Shown here one piece after another: positions 8,967 through 17,174 of a stretch of DNA of 34,650 nucleotides. The DNA is taken from positions 1 through 34,650 of the forward strand of contig JADGPN010000012.1 of NCBI GenBank assembly GCA_017882465.1, read 5' to 3'. The notes beneath the pieces are model-generated. The model worked only from the letters and a program-made list of their open reading frames with translations. It did not search any database and was not told the DNA's origin. How positions within the stretch are numbered: the first letter of the stretch is position 1; every line of letters begins with the position of its first letter. The position numbers and the translations under genes are program-made. This DNA comes from Solirubrobacteraceae bacterium. Lineage in GTDB: Bacteria; Actinomycetota; Thermoleophilia; Solirubrobacterales; Solirubrobacteraceae.

Positions 8967-9633
8967 GATCGCGGAGGCGATATCCGACCGATCGGACCGT
9001 CTCGATCGGCGCGGGCCGGTCCGCGCGGGCCAGCTTGCGGCGCAGGTACCCGACGTAGACCTCGACCACATTGGTGCCGGGATCGAAGTCGTAGCCCCAC
9101 ACCGCGCTGAGGATCCGCTCTCGGGTCAGCGCCTGGCCTGGGTGGCGCATGAAGTAGGCGAGAAGCTCGAACTCCCGCGAGGACAGCCGGACCTCCTCTC
9201 CGTCGCGCATCGCCAGCCTGCGGACGAGGTCAAGCTCGATCCCAGCCGCCTGCAGCTTGGTCGCGTCGTGCTGGCCGGGGGTGCGCAGATGCGCTCGCAC
9301 CCGCGCTGCCAGCTCCTCGAATGAGAACGGCTTGACCAGGTAGTCGGTGGCTCCCGCGTCGAGACCGGCCACGCGGTCGTCGATCTCGGCCCGCGCGCTC
9401 AGCACGATCACCGGCAGGGTCGGCTTGCGGCCACGGACCGCGGCGAGGACCTCGAGGCCGTCGCGGCCGGGCAGCATCAGGTCGAGAATGACGAGATCGA
9501 CGGGCTCCTGGAGCGCCCGGCGCTCGCCTTCGATCCCGTCGGGGGCGCACACGACCTCGAACCCCTCGGACTGCAGACCCCGCTGAACGAAGTCGGCGAT
9601 CGCGGGCTCATCTTCGACGACCAGAACTCTCAT
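8941..9633 (-). CDS. OmpR/PhoB-family response regulator
   Basis: MRVLVVEDEPAIADFVQRGL, LVILDLMLPGRDGLEVL, GATDYLVKPFSFEELAARV, winged helix ...SSREFELLAYFMRHPGQALTRERIL...VYVGYLRRKL. Confidence 0.95.
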   Translation of the reverse strand: MRVLVVEDEPAIADFVQRGLQSEGFEVVCAPDGIEGERRALQEPVDLVILDLMLPGRDGLEVLAAVRGRKPTLPVIVLSARAEIDDRVAGLDAGATDYLVKPFSFEELAARVRAHLRTPGQHDATKLQAAGIELDLVRRLAMRDGEEVRLSSREFELLAYFMRHPGQALTRERILSAVWGYDFDPGTNVVEVYVGYLRRKLARADRPAPIETVRSVGYRLRDRDPAANPE

Positions 9634-9786
9634 GAGTCCGAGGCATCGTAGGGAGTGGCTCCGATGACAGGTCTCTGATGCCGTCCGGCGGAGCGCTCTC
9701 GCCTCCGCTCGGGCTTTCGCGCCCCGAAGAAATCGGTGCATAGGGATGTGTACGACCTCCATGTGCCGCAAAATAGGCTGCACCAC

Positions 9787-11295
9787 ATGAGCACGCTCCT
9801 CGGCACGACGCTGAACGGCCGCTACCGGCTGGAGGCGCGGATCGGTTCCGGCGGGATGTCGACCGTCTACCGGGCGCTCGATGAGACGCTTCAGCGCCAG
9901 GTGGCGATCAAGCTGATGAACCGCGAGATCGCCAGCGATTCCGACCAGCTCGAGCGCTTTCGCCGGGAGGCTCGGGCGGTGGCCCAGCTGTCGCATCCGC
10001 ACGTCGTGGGCGTGATCGACGCCGGCGAGGACGAGGGCCGGCCGTACATCGTGTTCGAATACGTCGAGGGAGAGACGCTCAAGGAGCGGATCCGCCGCCT
10101 CGGCCGGCTGCCGATCGCCGAGGCCGTCGCGTACACGATCGAGATCGCGCGCGCGCTGGGCGCCGCGCATGCTCGCCACATCGTGCACCGGGACGTCAAG
10201 CCACAGAACGTGCTGATCGACGAGGAGGGCTCCGCCAAGGTAACGGACTTCGGAATCGCCCGGACGCTCGACGAGGAGGGACTGACGGCGGACGGGCGAG
10301 TGCTCGGGACCACCGACTACGTCTCGCCCGAGCAGGCATTGGGCCAGTACGTCAATGGCCAGTCGGACCTCTACTCGCTCGGCGTGGTGCTGTACGAGAT
10401 GCTGACCGGCGAGGTCCCGTTCAAGGGCGAGAACCAGGTCGCGGTGGCGATGAAGCACGTCCGCGAGGTGCTTCCCGATGTGCAGGCGAAGCGTCCCGAG
10501 CTCTCAGCCGCGCTGGCGGCCGTGGTTGACCGCGCCACCGCCAAGCGCCAGGAGGACCGCTACGCCGACGACGCCGAATTCATCGCTGACCTCGAGGACG
10601 TGCTGGCGATCGAGACCGCGCGCGCCGGAAGCGCGAGCGGTGAAGTCACGACTGTCCTGCGCACGCTGCCGTCCAGCACCCAGCGCCGGGTGCCGTTCCG
10701 GCTCAGGCATCGGGCGCTGACGGTGATCCTGCTCGTGGCGCTGGTGGCGGGATTAGCCGGCGGCGCCGTGTGGCTCGCGACGCGTACGCACCACGGCACC
10801 GGGCACCTGGCCGCGCCGGCGCCCGCCCGGACCGTGGCCGTGAGCCTGTGCCAGACCTGCGCGCACGACTACGACCCGCTGGGCGATCATGTCGAGAACC
10901 CCGGCGGTGTGAACAACGTCGTCGACCGCGACCTCAGCACGTACTGGCAAACCGAGACCTACTACAGCGGCAAGCTGGGCAACAAGCCGGGCGTCGGTGT
11001 CTACCTGGATGCCTCCCCGGGAACGAGGGCGACCAGGATCGAGATCGACACCCCGACTCCCGGCTGGAACGCCGAGATCTACGCCCGGAACACACCGCCC
11101 CCGCGCACCCTGCCCACCGGAGGCTGGCCCGACGGCTGGACCAAGGTCGGCGCTCGGAGCAACGTCGCCGGCAAGTCGTTGGTCGCGCTGAGCACCCGCA
11201 CCAAGTACGACTACTACCTGGTCTGGGTCACCCAGCTTCCGCCGCAGGGCCAGTTCGTCAGGATCTCGGAGCTGACGCTCTACGCGTACTCGTAG
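9787..11295 (+). CDS. Ser/Thr protein kinase with TM helix and discoidin/galactose-binding-like extracytoplasmic domain
   Basis: GSGGMSTVYRALDETLQRQVAIKLM, HIVHRDVKPQNVLI, VTDFGIA, SPEQAL; TM ALTVILLVALVAGLAGGAVWLA; ectodomain NNVVDRDLSTYWQTETYY...GVGVYLDASPGTRATRIEI...YYLVWVTQLPPQGQFVRISELTLYAY. Confidence 0.92.
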   Translation: MSTLLGTTLNGRYRLEARIGSGGMSTVYRALDETLQRQVAIKLMNREIASDSDQLERFRREARAVAQLSHPHVVGVIDAGEDEGRPYIVFEYVEGETLKERIRRLGRLPIAEAVAYTIEIARALGAAHARHIVHRDVKPQNVLIDEEGSAKVTDFGIARTLDEEGLTADGRVLGTTDYVSPEQALGQYVNGQSDLYSLGVVLYEMLTGEVPFKGENQVAVAMKHVREVLPDVQAKRPELSAALAAVVDRATAKRQEDRYADDAEFIADLEDVLAIETARAGSASGEVTTVLRTLPSSTQRRVPFRLRHRALTVILLVALVAGLAGGAVWLATRTHHGTGHLAAPAPARTVAVSLCQTCAHDYDPLGDHVENPGGVNNVVDRDLSTYWQTETYYSGKLGNKPGVGVYLDASPGTRATRIEIDTPTPGWNAEIYARNTPPPRTLPTGGWPDGWTKVGARSNVAGKSLVALSTRTKYDYYLVWVTQLPPQGQFVRISELTLYAYS

Positions 11296-11417
11296 AACCC
11301 GCGACCCGACGTACGCCCCAGCCGCCCGGAGGCGACCATGCGCTTGCGCAACGGGGGCGGCGCGTACTCGTCGCGCTTGAATTCCTCGTACAGCGAGTTG
11401 CAGACGTGAGCTTGATC
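11280..11417 (-). pseudogene. C-terminal remnant of a 3-hydroxyacyl-CoA (3-hydroxybutyryl-CoA) dehydrogenase
   Basis: Minus-strand reading ...DQAHVCNSLYEEFKRDEYAPPPLRKRMVASGRLGRTSGRGFYEYA* matches the recalled C-terminal signature of the family (YAPPPLLRRMVxxGRLGRKxGRGFYxY). No start codon or N-terminal domains between ddl and this fragment. Confidence 0.75.
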
Positions 11418-11458
11418 CCCGAAGCAGCACCTATCCGAAGCTCGGCCTATCGGGCGCG

Positions 11459-12460
11459 TCAGTACGCGTGACGGTGATCTTCCTCGAAGCGCTCGAGAGC
11501 AAGGTGTACGAGCAGATCCAGGACCTCGGCGTACGGAAGCCCACTGGCCTCGAACAACTTGCCGAACACGCTCGTGCGGGTGAACCCGGGCATCGTGTTG
11601 AGCTCGTTGACCAGCACCTCATCGCCCTCGACGAAGAAGTCGACCCGTGCCAGCCCGGAGCATCCGGCCCGCTTGAACGTACTCACCGCCAGCGCCCGCA
11701 CGCGCTCGCGAATCGGCTCGGGAATCCGTGCCGGGACCACCAGCTCCATGCCTCCGGCCGCGTACTTGGCCTCGTAGTCGTACCAGCCGCCGGCCGGGCC
11801 GGTCAGCACGATCTCCCCCGGCTGAGAGGCAACCGGGTCGTGGTTGCCGATCACCGAGCACTCGATCTCGAGCCCCGTGGCCCCCGCTTCGACGATCACC
11901 AGCGGGTCGTGCTCGAATGCGGTCGCGAGCGCCGGTCGCAGCTCTCCGGGCTCGAGGACGCGCACGATGCCCACCGAGGAGCCGAGACGGCAGGGCTTGA
12001 CGAAGACCGGTCGCCCGAGCTCGGCCAGCCCGGCCAGGACGAAATCCGGATCGGCGCGCAGCTGCTCCTCGCGCACCGCTCGATAGGCGACCTGGGGGAC
12101 GCCGGCCTGTCCCATCAGGTCCTTGAACAGCACCTTGTCCATGCACAGGGCCGAGGCCAGGACTCCAGCTCCCACGTAGGGGACCTCGAGACACTCCAGC
12201 AGGCCCTGGACCGTTCCGTCCTCTCCGAACGGACCGTGCAGGACCGGAAACACGACCTCGGCGCCGTCGAGGCCTCGCCCGGGCGTAACCGTGATCTCGG
12301 CTCCGTCCCGCCGCCAGACCCCGTCGCGGCCGATCTCGATCGCGAAGGGCCGGTGGCCCGCCGCGGCCAACCCGGCCAGGACCGATGCCGCAGACGCGAG
12401 CGAGACCTCGTGCTCCGATGAGCGCCCTCCACCGAGCACGGCTACGCGCCGGCCGGTCAT
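11459..12460 (-). CDS. ddl: D-alanine--D-alanine ligase
   Basis: VAVLGGGRSSEHEVSLASAASV, VFPVLHGPFGEDGTVQGLLECLEVPYVGAGVLASALCMDK, KPCRLGSSVGIVRV, ARVDFFVEGDEVLVNELNTMPGFT. ATGA overlap with the pknB stop. Confidence 0.95.
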   Translation of the reverse strand: MTGRRVAVLGGGRSSEHEVSLASAASVLAGLAAAGHRPFAIEIGRDGVWRRDGAEITVTPGRGLDGAEVVFPVLHGPFGEDGTVQGLLECLEVPYVGAGVLASALCMDKVLFKDLMGQAGVPQVAYRAVREEQLRADPDFVLAGLAELGRPVFVKPCRLGSSVGIVRVLEPGELRPALATAFEHDPLVIVEAGATGLEIECSVIGNHDPVASQPGEIVLTGPAGGWYDYEAKYAAGGMELVVPARIPEPIRERVRALAVSTFKRAGCSGLARVDFFVEGDEVLVNELNTMPGFTRTSVFGKLFEASGLPYAEVLDLLVHLALERFEEDHRHAY

Positions 12461-14418
12461 GTGGTGGTCGTCGGAGGCGGCGTCGTTGGCGTGGTGGTGG
12501 TGGTGGTGGTCTGCTTGAAGTGGCCGACGACGATCGTGACCGTGCTGCCCTTCTTGACCGTCTGACCCGAGACCGGACTCTGGGAGAGCACGATGCCGTC
12601 CTCGTTCTGCTTGCTCGTGTCGATCGTCTTCTGCGTGACCTTGAAGCCGGCCCCCGTCAGCGTGCCCGTTGCAGACGCCGCCGTGCTGCCCTTCACATCG
12701 GGCACGGTCGCGGTGCTCGGCGCCGTGGCGATCACGATGTTGACGGTCGAATTCGGCTTCACGTTCGAGCCGCCGCTGGGGCTCTGGCTGATCACGTTGC
12801 CCGGCGTCACAGTGCTCGATTCCTGCGAGGTCGAGGTGACCGTGAACCCGGCGCCCTGCAGCGTCGAGCTCGCCGTGGCTTGGCTCTGACCGGTCACGTC
12901 GGGAACGGGAACGGACGCCGGACCCGAGGAGACGAACAGCGTCACCGAGCTCCCGACCGGGAGCGACTGGCCCGACTGAGGATCAGTGCGGGTAGCGTCG
13001 CCCGGCGGAACCGTCGCAGACGCCTCGGTGATCGTCCGGCCGACCTTCAGGCGCTGCTGCTTGAGCTCCCGCTTGGCCTGCTGCTCGGTCAGCCCGGCGA
13101 CCGACGGTACGCTGACCGAGCCGGGGCCGTTGGACACGGTCAGGCTCACGGTCGAGCCGACGTCGGCCTTGAGGCCGGCGGCCGGATCCTGAGCGATCAC
13201 CGTCCCCGCGGAATGGTTGTCCTGGACGTAGAGCACGGCGATCGAGAAGCCGTCGTTCTGGAGCACGGTGCGCGCATCGTTGAGCGGCAGCGGAACCACG
13301 GTCGGGACGACCGCCTTGGCGGGCCGCGTGAGCAGGTACGCCGCGACGCCGGCGCCGGCCAGCAGCGCCACCGCCAGCGCGATCCACAGCCACGTGCCCC
13401 TCCGCTTTCGGTCCTCGGACACAGGCTCTTCGCCCTCGTCGGGAAGGACCGCGTCCTCGGGCCACGGCTGTGGCGCGGCTTCTGGCACGACCCCGGCGGA
13501 CGCCGCGATGGCCGGGTACTCGGCCGCGACCCCCGCCGCGATCCCGAGCGCCGTCAGCTCGGCGGTCCGCTGACCCTTGGCCCCGGCCACGATCTGAGCC
13601 CGCACCTCCTCGAGCACCGAGATCAGCTGGTCGGCGTCGGCCGGGCGACGGGCGCGATCCTTGTCGAGCGTCCACAGCACGACCCGCTCGAGCTCAGCCG
13701 GCACCGCCGGGGTGATCGCGCTGGGAGGCACCGGCGGCTCGGAGACGTGCTTGAGGGCAATCGTCACGGCTGCCTCGGCATCGAAGGGCACCCGGCCGGT
13801 GAGCAGCTCGTACAGCACCACCCCGATCGAGTACAGGTCCGATCCCGCGCTGACCACGTGGCCCTGGGCCTGCTCCGGGGAGAGATATTGGGCCGTGCCC
13901 ATGATCGACCCCGTCTCGGTCATGTCCGAGGCGCCAGCGCGCGCGATCCCGAAGTCGGTGACCTTGGCGTGATCGCTGTCATCGACGATCACGTTGTGCG
14001 GCTTCAGGTCGCGATGGATGATGCCCCGGCGGTGGGCGAACCGAGCGGCCTTGAGGATCTCCACGGTGATGTCGATCGCCCGTACCGGATCGAGCGGGGC
14101 CTCTTCGCGAATCAGCTGCTTGAGGGTGCGGCCGGGCAGGTACTCCATCGCGATGTAGTACGTCCCGTCGAACTCGCCGCGGTCGTAGACGCTGACGACG
14201 TTGGGGTGCTGCAGCCCCGCCGCCGCCTGGGCCTCCCGGCGGAAGCGCTCCACGAACCCCGCGTCCTCGGCGAAGCGGCGGTGCAGGAGCTTCAGGGCCA
14301 CCTTGCGGCCGAGCTGATGGTCCTCGGCCAGGAACACGTCGGCCATACCCCCCGATCCGAGGCGCGAGAGCACCTTGTAGCGATCGTCGACGAGCGTCCC
14401 GGGAGCGATCTCGGTCAT
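12457..14418 (-). CDS. pknB: PASTA-domain Ser/Thr protein kinase (PknB/Stk1-like)
   Basis: LVDDRYKVLSRLGSGGMADVFLAEDHQLGRKVALKLL, GIIHRDLKPHNVIV, VTDFGIARA; TM; about four PASTA-like repeats; Thr/Pro tail. Confidence 0.95.
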   Translation of the reverse strand: MTEIAPGTLVDDRYKVLSRLGSGGMADVFLAEDHQLGRKVALKLLHRRFAEDAGFVERFRREAQAAAGLQHPNVVSVYDRGEFDGTYYIAMEYLPGRTLKQLIREEAPLDPVRAIDITVEILKAARFAHRRGIIHRDLKPHNVIVDDSDHAKVTDFGIARAGASDMTETGSIMGTAQYLSPEQAQGHVVSAGSDLYSIGVVLYELLTGRVPFDAEAAVTIALKHVSEPPVPPSAITPAVPAELERVVLWTLDKDRARRPADADQLISVLEEVRAQIVAGAKGQRTAELTALGIAAGVAAEYPAIAASAGVVPEAAPQPWPEDAVLPDEGEEPVSEDRKRRGTWLWIALAVALLAGAGVAAYLLTRPAKAVVPTVVPLPLNDARTVLQNDGFSIAVLYVQDNHSAGTVIAQDPAAGLKADVGSTVSLTVSNGPGSVSVPSVAGLTEQQAKRELKQQRLKVGRTITEASATVPPGDATRTDPQSGQSLPVGSSVTLFVSSGPASVPVPDVTGQSQATASSTLQGAGFTVTSTSQESSTVTPGNVISQSPSGGSNVKPNSTVNIVIATAPSTATVPDVKGSTAASATGTLTGAGFKVTQKTIDTSKQNEDGIVLSQSPVSGQTVKKGSTVTIVVGHFKQTTTTTTTPTTPPPTTTT

Positions 14419-15857
14419 TTGCCCTCCGCCAGCAGCGTCTGCATGACCGCCTTGGCGATCGGGGCGGCGACCGTGCCACCGAAGCCGCCCTGAGTGCGCT
14501 CGACCGTGACCGCGATCGCCACCTGGGGATTCTGTACCGGTGCGAAGGCGATGAACCATGGCTGCGTCACGTTGGCGCCGGCGACCCCGACCGACGCGGT
14601 CCCGGTCTTGCCGGCGACCGTGATCCCGGTCAGGGCGGCGGCGGTCCCGGTGCCCTCCTGGACCACGTGGGTCATCATCTGACCGACGGCCTGTGCGGTC
14701 GACGGCTTCATCACCTGGGCGTAGGTCGAGGGCTTGATCGTTTGGACCGTGCGCCCGTCCTGGTCGACGACGCGGGAGGTGAGGTGCGGGACCATGAGCT
14801 TGCCGTTGTTGGCCACGGCCGAGGCCACCATGGCCATCTGCAGCGGGGTGACCTGGAGTCCACCCTGGCCGATACCGATGCGGCCGATGTCCTCGTTCGG
14901 GCTCCCGGGGGCATATGGACGGCCGTTGGGGGCGTAAGGGCGGCTGGCGTTCAGCTCATCCGGCGGGTAGTCGAGCGGCGGCTTCGAGTAGAAGCCGAAG
15001 CGCCGCATGTAGTCGGTCATCGTCTGGCGCCCGACCGTCTCGGCAACCTGAGCCCAGACGGTGTTGACCGAGAACGTTAGTGCGGTCGTCAGGTCGATGG
15101 TCCCGAAGCTCTGGTTGCCGTCATTGGACAGCGGAACTCCGGAGATCGTCACCGGTGAGTTGCCGTTCACCGTCGAGCTGGGGGTGAACTTGCCGCTGTC
15201 GATCGCCGCCACCGCGGTGAGCACCTTGAACGTCGAGCCCGGCGGGTAGCCGGCCTGGGTCGAGCGGTTGAAGGTCGAGGTGGTCGGGCCGGTCGCATCG
15301 GGCCGGTTGTCGTCATAGCTCGGGAGTGCCGCCATCACCAGCACGGCCCCGGTGCGCGGGTTGAGCGCCACGACCGAGCCCTTGGGGGAGCCGATCTGGG
15401 ACGCCGACTGCAGCTGCGCCGTCGCCACCTGCTGCGCCTTCGGGTCGAGCGTCGTGTCTACGTCGTCACCGACGCGCTGCGAGCCGCCGAGCTGGCCGAA
15501 GACGGAGCCCAGGCCCGTCTGCAGGCCGCGCAGCTCCGGGCCGCGCGAGCGCTCCAGTCCGGCGCTGCGACCGAATTCGACGATCGCATAGCCGACGGGT
15601 TGCGCGAACAGCGAGCGGGTCGGGTAGAAGCGCGTCCAGATCTGCCCCGAGGCGGGCACCGAACGGGCGAGGACCGTTCCGTCGTCGGCGATGATCTGGC
15701 CTCGCTTGATGCGCTGCTCGTCGATCAGCGTACGGCGGTTGAGCTGGTTGTTGTTGAGCGACGATGCCTCGAACACCGTCCAGCGGCTGGTCCAGCCGAT
15801 CAGCAGCGCGAACAGCACCACGATCAGCCCGAACAGGCGAATGATCGGGCCGCTCAT
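14415..15857 (-). CDS. pbpA: Class B penicillin-binding protein (PbpA/FtsI-like transpeptidase)
   Basis: TQAGYPPGSTFKVLTAVAAID (SxxK), FSVNTVWAQVA (SxN), VAGKTGTASVGV (KTG). ATGA overlaps with rodA and pknB. Confidence 0.93.
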   Translation of the reverse strand: MSGPIIRLFGLIVVLFALLIGWTSRWTVFEASSLNNNQLNRRTLIDEQRIKRGQIIADDGTVLARSVPASGQIWTRFYPTRSLFAQPVGYAIVEFGRSAGLERSRGPELRGLQTGLGSVFGQLGGSQRVGDDVDTTLDPKAQQVATAQLQSASQIGSPKGSVVALNPRTGAVLVMAALPSYDDNRPDATGPTTSTFNRSTQAGYPPGSTFKVLTAVAAIDSGKFTPSSTVNGNSPVTISGVPLSNDGNQSFGTIDLTTALTFSVNTVWAQVAETVGRQTMTDYMRRFGFYSKPPLDYPPDELNASRPYAPNGRPYAPGSPNEDIGRIGIGQGGLQVTPLQMAMVASAVANNGKLMVPHLTSRVVDQDGRTVQTIKPSTYAQVMKPSTAQAVGQMMTHVVQEGTGTAAALTGITVAGKTGTASVGVAGANVTQPWFIAFAPVQNPQVAIAVTVERTQGGFGGTVAAPIAKAVMQTLLAEGK

Positions 15858-17164
15858 GTCGCCTGCCGGGCGCGATCGGAGATGAGCAGGAGCAGCGCCA
15901 GCAGCACGAAGTTGGCCACGATCGAGGAGCCGCCATACGAGATGAACGGGAGCGTCACACCGGTCAGCGGGATCACCCGAGTCACGCCGCCGACGATCAC
16001 GAACACCTGCAGGGCGAACACCGCGCTCAGGCCCGCCGCCAGCAGGGTCGAGAACGAGTCGCGGGCGAGCAGGGCGGTCTTGAAGCCACGCGCCACGAAC
16101 AGCAGGTAGGTGAGGATCACCGCCACGCCGCCGAACAGCCCCAGCTCGTCCGTGATGACCGCATAGATCATGTCGGTCTGCGGCGCCGGCAGCAGATAGG
16201 CCACCGGATGGCTCCCGGGCACGGTGAGCGTCGCCTGGCCGAAGCCCTGTCCGAACATCCCTCCGGCGGCCTGGGCGAACATCGAGTTGGCGACCTGGAA
16301 ACTGCCGCCCGGGCGCGCGTACAGGGTCGGATCGAGCGGATGCAACCACGCCTCGACCCGGTCGTGGACGTGAGGGATGTGGGTTCCCAGGTACCAGGCC
16401 CCGAGACCGAACGCCAGCAGGCCCACGACGACGAACGACAACCGATCGGTCGCGACATAGAGCACCGCGAGCAGGCCGCCATAGAACATCAGCGACGAGC
16501 CGATGTCGTGCAACGTGATCAGGATCAGCATCCCGATGCCCCAGATCACGACCACGGGCCCGAAGTGCTTGAGCGGCGGAATCGTGACGCCGAGGATCCT
16601 TCGCGCCCCCATCACCATGACCTGGCGCGTGTCTCGCAGGTAGCTGGCCAGGAAGACGACGAAGCCGATCTTGGCGAACTCGGTGGGCTGGAACACGAAC
16701 ACTCCCGGGATCCGCACGCCCAGATAGGCCCCGTTGGCCTGGTATCCGATCCCGGGCAGGCGGGGCAACAGCAGCAGGCCGAGCGAGACGAAGGCGATGA
16801 TGTACCGGTACTGCTCAAGCTTGCGGTAGTCCCGGAAGACGATGACCGTGACCGCGAACAGAACCAGGCCGAGTACGAACCACTGGGCCTGCTGGCGGGC
16901 GTCGGTGGCGCTGATCCGGTAGACCATCACGATCCCGAAGCTCGCCAGCAGCGCCACCAGGGGAAACATGTAGGGATCCGCGTGCGGCAGCGTGATGCGG
17001 ATGAAGACGTGCCCGGCGACGCACAGGCCGAGGAAGATCGCCCCGTAGGTGAGCGACACGTTCGAGAGCACGTTCGAGCGCTGAATGAAGACGCCCGCAA
17101 AACCGGCGGTGACCAGCAGCGAGGCCGGGATCAGGCCGAGCAACTCACGGTTGCGCGCGCTCAT
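15854..17164 (-). CDS. rodA: FtsW/RodA/SpoVE family SEDS protein
   Basis: Polytopic; FQPTEFAKIGFVVFLASYL, LITLHDIGSSLMFYGG, LPAPQTDMIYAVITDELGLFGG, VTLPFISYGGSSIVANFVLLALLL. Confidence 0.94.
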   Translation of the reverse strand: MSARNRELLGLIPASLLVTAGFAGVFIQRSNVLSNVSLTYGAIFLGLCVAGHVFIRITLPHADPYMFPLVALLASFGIVMVYRISATDARQQAQWFVLGLVLFAVTVIVFRDYRKLEQYRYIIAFVSLGLLLLPRLPGIGYQANGAYLGVRIPGVFVFQPTEFAKIGFVVFLASYLRDTRQVMVMGARRILGVTIPPLKHFGPVVVIWGIGMLILITLHDIGSSLMFYGGLLAVLYVATDRLSFVVVGLLAFGLGAWYLGTHIPHVHDRVEAWLHPLDPTLYARPGGSFQVANSMFAQAAGGMFGQGFGQATLTVPGSHPVAYLLPAPQTDMIYAVITDELGLFGGVAVILTYLLFVARGFKTALLARDSFSTLLAAGLSAVFALQVFVIVGGVTRVIPLTGVTLPFISYGGSSIVANFVLLALLLLISDRARQAT

Positions 17165-17174
17165 CCGCGGACCC

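Noticed and set aside
12385-14493. 702-aa plus-strand ORF
   Set aside because: Antisense shadow of pknB with no recognisable domain.
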